NCBI RefSeq assembly: GCF_005473905.2
Contig: NZ_CP061336.1
Location: forward strand, 4,518,501-4,582,500
Length of the DNA: 64,000 nt
Source: Ruminiclostridium herbifermentans
Lineage (GTDB): Bacteria > Bacillota > Clostridia > Acetivibrionales > DSM-1351
Reading direction: 5' to 3'
Under the pieces are notes generated by a model. That model did no database searches, was not told the origin of the DNA, and was given only the letters and a program-made list of their open reading frames with translations. Both the position numbers and the translations under genes were made by a program. Positions within the stretch are counted from its first letter, which is position 1. Each line of letters starts with the position of its first letter. Shown here piece by piece: positions 55,680 through 63,451 of this stretch.

Positions 55680-55709
55680 ATTATATCACCGGGTAATTTA
55701 CGTAGTCAA
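55680..55709 (-). promoter_or_regulatory. Promoter of S-layer gene 2
   Basis: Minus strand TTGACT (55704-55709), 18-bp spacer, TGATATAAT (core 55680-55685). The -10 is flanked by an inverted repeat TTGACTAC (55665-55672) / GTAGTCAA (55702-55709) whose right arm holds the -35. A second TTGACA at about 55655 could give a downstream promoter. Confidence 0.82.
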
Positions 55710-55723
55710 CATAATACCAGAGT

Positions 55724-55751
55724 TGTAAACTACTTGTAACCCTTGTGTAAT
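55724..55751 (+). promoter_or_regulatory. WalR-type triple box upstream of S-layer gene 2
   Basis: Plus strand: TGTAAA (55724-55729), CTACT, TGTAAC (55735-55740), CCTTG, TGTAAT (55746-55751). All three hexamers fit TGTWAH with exact 5-bp spacing. It starts 14 bp from the -35. Confidence 0.65.
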
Positions 55752-55807
55752 GGGCTATTTTTCATGCGTAACTTCATTATGGTAACCCTAGGGTTTTGAA
55801 GGGTTGT

Positions 55808-56238
55808 GAATCATATGTGTATACTTCAAAAAATGCTTTCATTCATATTTTAAGTCAATTACTATCAGCTAAACCCTATAATCTTGGTTCAAGGACTTAA
55901 GCCTTTCTTAATCATAAAGGGCCATAACCACACGTCTTATCCGAGAAGTTCCTCAGTCCATAAGTCCCCAGATAAGAACGTAATCTTCCCTTCTATAACC
56001 CCACTACATATACACTTTATTCTCTCGAATACGTATTGATCTTTGGCTTGTCACGCAACTTTACCAGCATATATTTTTTAATGTAGTTTCTGTTTGTCAG
56101 ACCAGAGGTTTGTCTCTAGCTTTTTCAGATTACCCATCACCGAAGACACCTCTGTACTTGGCTATGCACTTGGTACTATTAACACTCACTCGGGAATTTC
56201 ATCCTATTAGATTGCTCCAATATTGGGCATACATACAA
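55808..56238. other. Unexplained segment between S-layer genes 2 and 3
   Basis: About 430 bp without a coding frame and less AT-rich than other gaps here. It lies exactly between the duplicated block and the terminator of gene 3. Minus-strand text such as GGTAATCTGAAAAAGC and GAAACTACATTAAAAA looks like structured RNA (a truncated group II intron is one thought), but no domain V or reverse transcriptase is present. Confidence 0.3.
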
Positions 56239-56270
56239 CAAAGCAGGTCGTGATAAACACGCCTGCTTTG
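56239..56270 (-). terminator. Terminator hairpin after S-layer gene 3
   Basis: CAAAGCAGG pairs with CCTGCTTTG, with inner CGTG/CACG; close copy of the element at 52410-52435. TTGTATG follows on the minus strand. Confidence 0.65.
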
Positions 56271-56325
56271 CTTTATCTTATTACTTTTTTATTGTTTATT
56301 TGCTTCTAAATATCTTACTTAATAT

Positions 56326-59300
56326 TTATTTAACTGTCCATGTAGAACCTGATGCAAGTACGTTTCCGGAAGTATCTGCAACATTGTATGCCTGTGTTAC
56401 AGATGTGTAAACTGTAGTGTTGTCTGCCTTAGCTTTAACTGTTATAATAACTGCTTTATCTCCATCAGCAAATGCAACATTTGTTACTGTATAACCATCA
56501 ACTATAAATGCAAGTTTTGAAATTGAAGCAGTATCCATTGCCTCTGTAAAGTGAATAGTAATTTCAGCTGTTTCATTCTTATCTAACTTATTATACTGGT
56601 CAGCTATATTAGCTATTACTTGTCCAGCAGCATTTTTGAAGTTTCCTATTACAACATGAGGTTCTTTATCTGCACCAACTTCGAACTCATGCTCTGCTAC
56701 TGTAGGAGCTGTTTTATCATCAATATTCATACTTAAGTTAGTAGCTAACTTAGTACCAGAAACTGATTTTGATGAAGTAGTAGTTCCTGTTGCTATTGAT
56801 ATTGGTGCTGTAACACCATTACTGTTAGTGAATGTAGCATCTGTATTAATATCTTGGTCAAGAACTAATACTATCTCTGTATTTCCATCATCATTAACTG
56901 TTTGTGACTCTACTGATGCTATTCTTACAGCACTTTCAGTAGTTATGCTTGCACCACTTAAGGAAATATCAGGATTGCTAAATGTGTCTAACTGTTTGTT
57001 AAATACTACTTTAATCTTATTTGTTGCAATTAATTCTGCACTCTTAAATTCTACTGTTTCTACATCAATACCTATTAATTCAGTAGCATCAACTTTTCCA
57101 TTCAATCTCTTATTTGCTAAGTCCATGATTGGAGCAATCTTTACATCTGGAGCATCTACTTCTTCGTCTAAATCAATAAGAACCATTCTATCTGATATCT
57201 TAGTTAGCTTGTCATCATCATCTAAATCACGGTAGTTAGCACTACTTGTCGGTCTAACCTGATAGTTTGATTTGTCAAGCATCTGAGCTTCATTCATTGG
57301 CTCACTGAATTTCAGATATATCTTACCTTCAGCTTTAACCACGTAAGCATCAGCCTTATCAATTGTTGGCGCTGTATTATCACCAGTAGTAAATGTTGTT
57401 ACATAATCATTTTCCATCTTATTTCCTGCTAAGTCTTCTATTGCTTTCTTAGCAACAACTTCATATTCAGTATTATCGTCTAGCAATCCTGGTACATTTA
57501 GCTTAACAACTTTATTGTTGCCATCTACAGGATATTCTACTGTAAAGTATACTGTCTTACCATCCTTTACGGATTTGAAAGTAAAGTTAGATGATTTTAC
57601 AGTGGTTGCTTTTAATGCTTCATTGAAAGTTAGCTTAACTGATAAATTTTTATCTACATTTTTTGATGATACTGTAGGACCAGTTACATCTACAACTACA
57701 TTAGCTGTTAGTGTTTGGTCTGGAACCTTTATTCCATAACCATCAATTAGTTTGTTGCTATCAGTTTCACTATTTACTAGATATAGATTAATATTTCCAG
57801 CTGGTACTGGGTTATTTACATTATCAAATGTAAATGTAATTTCATCAACATATTTTCCATTTGTAGTTACTACATTAGACTGATAGTTTGCAGCATTCTT
57901 AGCTGAATGGAACAAACGAAGATCTGCAGCTTTAACTGGTTTTGAGAATGCAAGTGTAACTGATTCTGGCTTAGCTTCTTTAACAGTTACTACTGCTACA
58001 GAAGTATCTTTTACATAGTTAAATGTATGGTCGCCTTTAAACACTTTATAACCAGCATAGTCTTGAATTGATTTAACATCATTTCCTAAACCAGCATCAT
58101 TTACTGTAACAGTAACTGGACCCTCTATTAACTTAGTTCCAAGTGTTAAGTTGATGACATCCAAGTCTAGTTCAGCATTTGAAACATAGTATGTGTATGT
58201 TCCACTCTTAACTGCAAAAACTGTATTTGTAAGTGTTTTACTATTAGTTCCACCTTCTAAAACTGGCTCTGAGAAAATAATTTTTATATTCTTCTCACCA
58301 GTAGCCTTAACCTCTTTAACTGTAGGCAATATACCATCTTGTATTTCAACACTAAATTCTTTGTCTTTGCCTAAAGTCTTTTCATTAGCTGCCATGATGT
58401 CTCCATCAATTGTAACTTTTGCTTTACTTGAATTTGTCAAGCTATCTAATACAGAACTATCCAAAGTTATAGTAACTGTCTTTTTATCAGCACCTAATAC
58501 TGCACTAGTGCTAGTAAGAGTTTTTTTAGCTGTACCCTTATCTAGGATTGTATATAAATCATTATTCTGAGCTGAATCTTTGTCCATCTCTTGATTAAAT
58601 ACAACCTCTATCTGCTTATTGTTTAAAGCTTTAACGGATACAATCTCTAGTTCTGCAGAAACTGGTGCAGCAATAAGTCCTGCTTTTATAGCTGCTTCTC
58701 TGATTTCTGGCTTGGATTCTACTATCTTCTCGATAATAGTTGCCATTCCGTTTGCATATTCAGCTTTAAGTGCACCATACATGATTCCTACTGCATGGTC
58801 TCTGAGAAGTCCCTGCTGTCCGAGTGCAGCATATGCCGCAATTCCCTCTGTGCCTTCAACTTCTGCAAGCTGATCTATCGCTTCATACCAGTGTTCAACA
58901 TTAAATCCCATCTGCTTTAATATTAATGTCGCAAACTGCCCGCCCTTAAGATTTTCTCCATCGTTAAGATATAGACCATTAGCTTCTTTAGAACCTGACA
59001 TTATACCTTGGTCTACCAAGTATGCCAATCTCTTTTTAGCTGATGATGATACTTTTGATGCATCTTTGAAGTTCTTTAGTATCGCATCTGCTTGTTCATC
59101 AGACATTGCCATTGCAGCAGTATCCATGTTAAACAATTTTGTTAATAGTATTGCTCCTTGCCCTCTTGTAAGTTCAGCCTCAAGAGCTGGTTCAAAAGTG
59201 TTTGGATTTGTTCCTGCATACAAGTCCAATGTGTTAAGAACAATTGCTTTTTCGCCGTTTACAACAGTTGCTGTATCAGCAAATGCTGGAACTAAACTAG

Positions 59301-59355
59301 TTACTGTCATTGCAAGTGCAACTGCAGCAGCAGAAATTTTCTTAAATTTCATCAT
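56326..59355 (-). CDS. S-layer protein 3 (SLH + SbsA Ig-like)
   Basis: Seen: 1,009 aa; same layout as protein 2: signal peptide 1-26, SLH-like region to about 225, Ig-like modules. Differences from protein 2 in the shared part are few, clustered near residues 44-77 and 360-430 (for example the stretch TLTNTVFAVKSG against TLSTSSFAVKSG). From about residue 887 the last module is different (EHEFEVGADKEPHVVIGNFK and AYNVADTSGNVLASGSTWTV) and resembles neither paralogue closely. The upstream region is the same as for gene 2, so both should respond to the same signals. Ends with its own terminator. Confidence 0.93.
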   Translation of the reverse strand: MMKFKKISAAAVALAMTVTSLVPAFADTATVVNGEKAIVLNTLDLYAGTNPNTFEPALEAELTRGQGAILLTKLFNMDTAAMAMSDEQADAILKNFKDASKVSSSAKKRLAYLVDQGIMSGSKEANGLYLNDGENLKGGQFATLILKQMGFNVEHWYEAIDQLAEVEGTEGIAAYAALGQQGLLRDHAVGIMYGALKAEYANGMATIIEKIVESKPEIREAAIKAGLIAAPVSAELEIVSVKALNNKQIEVVFNQEMDKDSAQNNDLYTILDKGTAKKTLTSTSAVLGADKKTVTITLDSSVLDSLTNSSKAKVTIDGDIMAANEKTLGKDKEFSVEIQDGILPTVKEVKATGEKNIKIIFSEPVLEGGTNSKTLTNTVFAVKSGTYTYYVSNAELDLDVINLTLGTKLIEGPVTVTVNDAGLGNDVKSIQDYAGYKVFKGDHTFNYVKDTSVAVVTVKEAKPESVTLAFSKPVKAADLRLFHSAKNAANYQSNVVTTNGKYVDEITFTFDNVNNPVPAGNINLYLVNSETDSNKLIDGYGIKVPDQTLTANVVVDVTGPTVSSKNVDKNLSVKLTFNEALKATTVKSSNFTFKSVKDGKTVYFTVEYPVDGNNKVVKLNVPGLLDDNTEYEVVAKKAIEDLAGNKMENDYVTTFTTGDNTAPTIDKADAYVVKAEGKIYLKFSEPMNEAQMLDKSNYQVRPTSSANYRDLDDDDKLTKISDRMVLIDLDEEVDAPDVKIAPIMDLANKRLNGKVDATELIGIDVETVEFKSAELIATNKIKVVFNKQLDTFSNPDISLSGASITTESAVRIASVESQTVNDDGNTEIVLVLDQDINTDATFTNSNGVTAPISIATGTTTSSKSVSGTKLATNLSMNIDDKTAPTVAEHEFEVGADKEPHVVIGNFKNAAGQVIANIADQYNKLDKNETAEITIHFTEAMDTASISKLAFIVDGYTVTNVAFADGDKAVIITVKAKADNTTVYTSVTQAYNVADTSGNVLASGSTWTVK

Positions 59356-59485
59356 TCAAAATCCCCCTTAGGTTTTTTTACTGACCATAATTTTCATTGA
59401 GGTGCTAGGTCATAAAAGCTTTCCTCAATGTGTTAGGAATTAAAGAGCAAGATGTTTTTATGTCAACCTCTTGACTACATGTGTA

Positions 59486-59515
59486 ATTATATCACCGGGT
59501 AATTTACGTAGTCAA
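59486..59515 (-). promoter_or_regulatory. Promoter of S-layer gene 3
   Basis: Identical to that of gene 2: TTGACT (59510-59515), 18-bp spacer, TGATATAAT (core 59486-59491), with the same flanking inverted repeat. Confidence 0.82.
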
Positions 59516-59529
59516 CATAATACCAGAGT

Positions 59530-59557
59530 TGTAAACTACTTGTAATCCTTGTGTAAT
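59530..59557 (+). promoter_or_regulatory. WalR-type triple box upstream of S-layer gene 3
   Basis: Plus strand: TGTAAA (59530-59535), CTACT, TGTAAT (59541-59546), CCTTG, TGTAAT (59552-59557). One base differs from the copy at gene 2 (C to T in the second hexamer), and the consensus TGTWAH is kept. Confidence 0.65.
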
Positions 59558-59613
59558 GGGCTATTTTTCATGCGTAACTTCATTATGGTAACCCTAGGGT
59601 TTTGAAGGGTTGT

Positions 59614-59928
59614 AGACACTAAAACTGCTATTTCACATAGCTAAATAGAAAAAAGACATATCTAAAATAACCATTTCCGATAATATTTTTGTCACTAGCA
59701 AGACAAGAAAAATGAGGTTATATTAAAAGAATTAGGTAGTCTCTAATAGATTCTTCGTTTGTTTATGCATTATAGGTTAGTATTAGATAATATTCGAGGG
59801 CTTAGCCTAAACACAGAATATATAGCTATTAAAATGTAACTTACCTTTTAAGTACTATTTAGTATGTTTTAATATCTCTGCTTGAATTTTTATGTTTCAA
59901 CACTATAAATTAATGCTGTAATTCTATA
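59614..59928. other. Intergenic stretch, no gene seen
   Basis: AT-rich DNA between the end of the S-layer duplication and the transposase-like remnant. No frame, hairpin or promoter that I can support. Confidence 0.35.
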
Positions 59929-60021
59929 TTAAGCAGATAAATGTCTGTAGATTCCCTGTCCATCAAAATATTTCAGTGAAGCTTTCGTACTAAGTTCAAA
60001 AGTATATAATGATTTAGACAT
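59929..60021 (-). pseudogene. Possible remnant of an IS transposase orfA N-terminus
   Basis: A 30-codon frame MSKSLYTFELSTKASLKYF.. ending in TAA, with a fine TTAGGAGG ribosome site. The start resembles IS3-type OrfA proteins (short basic start followed by a helix before the helix-turn-helix), but the rest of the gene and any right end are missing. Inverted ends of an element were not found. It could also be an unrelated small ORF. Confidence 0.35.
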
Positions 60022-60025
60022 AAAA

Positions 60026-60072
60026 ATACCTCCTAAGTAGATGGTTATATCCCTTGTCTACCTAAGAGGTAT
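60026..60072 (-). promoter_or_regulatory. Hairpin covering the ribosome site of the remnant ORF
   Basis: ATACCTCTTAGGTAGA pairs with TCTACTTAGGAGGTAT (14 of 16 positions) around a 15-nt loop. The Shine-Dalgarno AGGAGG is inside the stem. Such hairpins keep transposase mRNA silent when transcribed from outside. Confidence 0.5.
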
Positions 60073-60218
60073 CAATTCTGAGTAGTTTTTCGCATATTTA
60101 TTCAACTTTCCAAGTTGAAATGTAGCATTCAAGCGTTAATTTAACTGGTCATGCTAATTTATTTTAAACTGAGTTTGCATGTAAACTATTTATTACTTAT
60201 AAGAAGCGTTAGCTTTGC

Positions 60219-61337
60219 CTATACCATTACATTTTTCCCAATTATAATAGGCCAAGTCTCCTCGCCTTTCAAACATCTACCCTTTGATAGAATTACATTT
60301 TTGTCAAGGATCGCATAGTTTAATGTAGCATTCTCTTCTATAATACTTTCCTGCATAACAATACTATCCTTAACAACAGCACCCTTCTTGACTGTAACAC
60401 CTCTGAAGAGAACACTGTTTTCTACTGTTCCTTCTATAATACAGCCATCTGCTACTATTGAATTTCTAACCTCTGCCTCTTCATTGAACTTAGCAGGAGC
60501 CTCATCCTTTACTTTTGTAAATATCTTCGCTGAGCCAAACAAATCATTACTCACCTCAGGCTTCAATAGTTCCATATTACACCTGTAATACATTTGTACT
60601 GAAGATACGCTTCTCCAATACCCATTAAATTTATAGCCATATATCTTTAGCTTGTGCAACATCTTTACTAATATATCTAAAACAAAATCATAATAACCAT
60701 GTGCTACACATTCCTCTAATAACGACATCAGCAACTCTCTTTTAATTATATAAGTACCTAGTGAGCCCAAAAGTGAATTAGGATGTATAGGCTTTTCTTG
60801 GAAATCTATTACTCTTTGATCCTCAGCCACTTGAAGAATACCCATATTAGACAATTCTTCTATTGGTACATCGTTCATTTCTCTATATGCAATTGTAATA
60901 TCCGCCTCTGTTTCCTTGTGTTGCCTTAGCATATCATCAAAGGTTGTTGTATATACACAGTTACCCTGTGATATAAGTACATATTCCTCATTACTTCTCT
61001 TTAAGAAAGTGAGGTTGTTGTACATTGAGTCAGCTGTTCCTCTATACCATCCAGAATTATCATCTGATAGAAATGGCGGAAAAATAAATAACCCGTCAGT
61101 TTTTCTGTCTAAATCCCACTCTTTCCCTGAACCCAAGTGATCCATTAGAGATCTGAAGCTATATTGAGTTATTACACCCACATTTCTAATTCCAGAATTC
61201 ACCATATTGGAAAGTACAAAATCTACTGCTCTATATTTCCCTCCAACTGGAACTGCAGGGCTAGACCTCATTGTAGAAAGTTCTTTTAGCTTTGTGCTTC
61301 TGCCACCTGATAGTATTATTCCCATTACATTTTTCAT
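60219..61337 (-). CDS. glgD: GlgD, non-catalytic partner of ADP-glucose pyrophosphorylase
   Basis: Regulatory subunit that forms a complex with GlgC in Firmicutes and raises its activity in glycogen synthesis. Seen: 372 aa; nucleotidyltransferase fold starting [16 protein letters not shown], where the GGxGxRL signature loop is altered; the catalytic Asp of the D-H-I-Y context is replaced ([14 protein letters not shown]), as is usual for GlgD; C-terminal beta-helix about 280-365. The ATG overlaps the glgC stop by 4 bases (ATGA), so they are coupled. No glycogen synthase or branching enzyme gene is in the window. Confidence 0.93.
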   Translation of the reverse strand: MKNVMGIILSGGRSTKLKELSTMRSSPAVPVGGKYRAVDFVLSNMVNSGIRNVGVITQYSFRSLMDHLGSGKEWDLDRKTDGLFIFPPFLSDDNSGWYRGTADSMYNNLTFLKRSNEEYVLISQGNCVYTTTFDDMLRQHKETEADITIAYREMNDVPIEELSNMGILQVAEDQRVIDFQEKPIHPNSLLGSLGTYIIKRELLMSLLEECVAHGYYDFVLDILVKMLHKLKIYGYKFNGYWRSVSSVQMYYRCNMELLKPEVSNDLFGSAKIFTKVKDEAPAKFNEEAEVRNSIVADGCIIEGTVENSVLFRGVTVKKGAVVKDSIVMQESIIEENATLNYAILDKNVILSKGRCLKGEETWPIIIGKNVMV

Positions 61338-62614
61338 TCTATGACACCACCTTTGAATACGCTTTTTCCTGACTCTATAAATAGAGAATCAAAGTCTTCA
61401 GGGCCAACCCCTACATCAATCATAACATTTTTACCTATTATCGCACTATCAGGTATATTTGCTTGCTCACCAACTACTGTTATACCAGAATTATATATAC
61501 TAGGTTTGAACTCATTCTGTATATCAGCACCCTCTCCTAGTCTAGAATTTGCACCAATTGTAACCAACTCACTAATGATACTTTTATTTATTGAAACATT
61601 TTTACAAATTTTTGAGTTTGACATTACAATTGAATCCTGTATAACAGCACCCTCTTCGACTAATACGCCTGGAAATAATATTGAATTTATAACTGTACCA
61701 TATATTGTACAGCCTTCAGCAATCATAGATTTCTTAACACAGGCAGATGGACCTATGTAATGTGCTGGTTTTACAGGATTTGGCGTATATATTTTCCAAT
61801 CAGCATCAAATAAATTAAAAGGCGGAACTCTTCCAACCAAGTCCATATTTGATTCCCAAAACGCCTGTATAGTTCCAACATCTCTCCAGTAACCAGAAAA
61901 CTGATAAGCCCACATACTTTTTCCATCCTTAAGCATTGAGGGAATAATATTTTTACCAAAATCATTATCTGAATCTGGGCATTCATTATCCTTTATTAAA
62001 TATTCCCTTAACGTTAACCAATTAAAAATATATACACCCATGGAAGCGAGCGTACTCTTTGGATTCTTGGGCTTTTCCTCAAATTCATAAATATTTCCAT
62101 TGTCATGGCAGTTCATGATTCCGTATCTGCTAGCTTCTTCATATGGAACATTTATAACTGATATAGTTGCATCAGCTTTATTTTCCTTATGAAAATCCAA
62201 CATTTTTGAATAATCCATCTTATAAATGTGATCTCCAGATAATATAATAACATACTCCGGAGAGTACCTATCTACATAATGGATATTCTGATATACAGCA
62301 TTTGCAGTTCCTTTGAACCATTCACCACTCTCAGCTTTTAAGTATGGAGACAATATTGTTACTCCACCATCTATTCTGTCCATGTCCCATGGTTTGCCTA
62401 TCCCTATATGTGAATTAAGTTTAAGCGGCTGATACTGTGTAAGTACGCCAACAGTATCAATCCCAGAATTTATACAATTACTTAAGGAAAAATCAATAAT
62501 TCTATATTTACCACCGTATAGGACAGCAGGCTTTGCAACATTTTTGGTAAGAACACCTAATCTGCTCCCCTGTCCTCCAGCAAGCAATAATGCTATCATT
62601 TCTTTTTTATTCAT
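61334..62614 (-). CDS. glgC: GlgC, glucose-1-phosphate adenylyltransferase
   Basis: Makes ADP-glucose from ATP and glucose-1-phosphate, the committed step of glycogen synthesis. Seen: 426 aa from ATG 62614 (GGGAG eight bases upstream; the frame extends to 62638 without support). Nucleotide loop [29 protein letters not shown]; catalytic-site [15 protein letters not shown]; glucose-1-phosphate site [11 protein letters not shown]-terminal left-handed beta-helix about 300-426. All catalytic residues expected for GlgC are present, in contrast to the downstream GlgD. Confidence 0.96.
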   Translation of the reverse strand: MNKKEMIALLLAGGQGSRLGVLTKNVAKPAVLYGGKYRIIDFSLSNCINSGIDTVGVLTQYQPLKLNSHIGIGKPWDMDRIDGGVTILSPYLKAESGEWFKGTANAVYQNIHYVDRYSPEYVIILSGDHIYKMDYSKMLDFHKENKADATISVINVPYEEASRYGIMNCHDNGNIYEFEEKPKNPKSTLASMGVYIFNWLTLREYLIKDNECPDSDNDFGKNIIPSMLKDGKSMWAYQFSGYWRDVGTIQAFWESNMDLVGRVPPFNLFDADWKIYTPNPVKPAHYIGPSACVKKSMIAEGCTIYGTVINSILFPGVLVEEGAVIQDSIVMSNSKICKNVSINKSIISELVTIGANSRLGEGADIQNEFKPSIYNSGITVVGEQANIPDSAIIGKNVMIDVGVGPEDFDSLFIESGKSVFKGGVIE

Positions 62615-62787
62615 TGCATCAACTCCCGGTATATTCATTTGATAAAAAAACAGTTAGTCATATCTCATTTTATACAAATAATTCTACATAAATTATACTT
62701 TTCCCTTTTTTATCAAAAAATAATATACTAAATAAAAGTTCTGGCATCAATTATTAAGGCTCAAACCTGCGCCAATCCAGCCATATA

Positions 62788-62827
62788 AAAAAGCTAAAAT
62801 CTAAATAATTTTAGATTTTAGCTTTTT
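62788..62827 (-). terminator. Terminator after the small unknown gene
   Basis: Perfect 18-bp stem AAAAAGCTAAAATCTAAA and complement around TAAT, with T-rich flank on the minus strand. It separates the small gene from glgC, so glgCD needs its own promoter in 62615-62787; a TATAAT at about 62694 has no good -35. Confidence 0.85.
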
Positions 62828-62938
62828 AGCCACTTAACATTTTAATCTTATTTGCGAGCTAAATCGACATCACGAATCGACATTCGCATTCAGTTTAACA
62901 TTTTTGCATATACGTGATACTTTAATAATACTAGATAA

Positions 62939-63301
62939 TTAGATAGCATTATGAGTAAAGCAAGCAATGCTGCAAATTGGTATATCAGTTACAGAACCCA
63001 CTGTTCCAATAGGATTCATATTTTGCATATTCATATTATCTCCCAAACAACCAACACCATTTGCATAAGGGGTGCCGCTACATGAATTACCTATAGAACA
63101 GCCCGGTGCTGGACCTATTTGGGTAATTAATTTAACAAAGCATTCATTTACCCCCAGAAGGACACCAGTAAATCCACATCCAGACATCCCACCACTTGTT
63201 GTAAATATCGTAACTGTTTGGCCAATATATTTTTTCAATGCGCATACTATATCACCATGTAGTGAAAGTCCATCATTATAGCCAAAATGTTCTTCTCCCA
63301 T
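62939..63301 (-). CDS. Small cysteine-containing protein of unknown function
   Basis: Not recognised. Seen: 120 aa; residues 20-60 form a beta-rich, Sm-like or SH3-like pattern (LKKYIGQTVTIFTTSGG, then GVLLGVNECFVKLIT); the second half is Gly/Asn/Cys-rich (GCSIGNSCSGTPYANGVGCL) with a hydrophobic C-terminal PICSIACF. Small proteins of this look occur in spore coats of Firmicutes, but I cannot show that. AAAGGAG lies upstream of the start. A possible promoter TTAACA-15 bp-CATAAT is unlike the vegetative ones here and might suit a sporulation sigma factor. Ends with a strong terminator. Confidence 0.65.
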   Translation of the reverse strand: MGEEHFGYNDGLSLHGDIVCALKKYIGQTVTIFTTSGGMSGCGFTGVLLGVNECFVKLITQIGPAPGCSIGNSCSGTPYANGVGCLGDNMNMQNMNPIGTVGSVTDIPICSIACFTHNAI

Positions 63302-63384
63302 AAATCCCCCGCTCCTTTCAAATCATAAAAATATTATTATGCTACAATACATTTTATGTTAACGGGTTATTATGTGTTACTGCT

Positions 63385-63416
63385 ATCTAGGAATTTTTGT
63401 TTGAAATAAATTCTAG
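63385..63416 (-). terminator. Possible terminator after murI
   Basis: TCTAG-AATTT pairs with AAATT-CTAGA around an AT-rich loop, 36 bp after the murI stop on the minus strand. U tract poor. Confidence 0.35.
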
Positions 63417-63451
63417 ATTATTAATAAGAGAACCTTATTAGCCAAACATTC

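Larger units (their letters stand above)
52890..55807. repeat. Copy A of the 2.9-kb S-layer gene duplication
   Basis: Matches 56696-59613 at a constant offset of 3,806 bp with no indels seen. Differences are scattered substitutions, mostly in 54250-55450. I see none between 52890 and about 54250. It covers most of S-layer gene 2, its leader, promoter and WalR-type box. Confidence 0.9.
56696..59613. repeat. Copy B of the 2.9-kb S-layer gene duplication
   Basis: Partner of 52890-55807. The right end stops just after a palindrome AACCCTAGGGTT (59590-59601; 55784-55795 in copy A); the left end falls inside the last Ig-like module. Confidence 0.9.

Noticed and set aside
55808-56238. Intact group II intron
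   Set aside because: No recognisable domain V/VI, no GTGYG 5' end and no reverse transcriptase; kept only as an unexplained segment.
53022-59371. Antisense ORFs of 74-135 codons over the S-layer genes
   Set aside because: Low-complexity S/T-rich translations of the opposite strand of repeated genes, duplicated only because the genes are duplicated; no ribosome sites.
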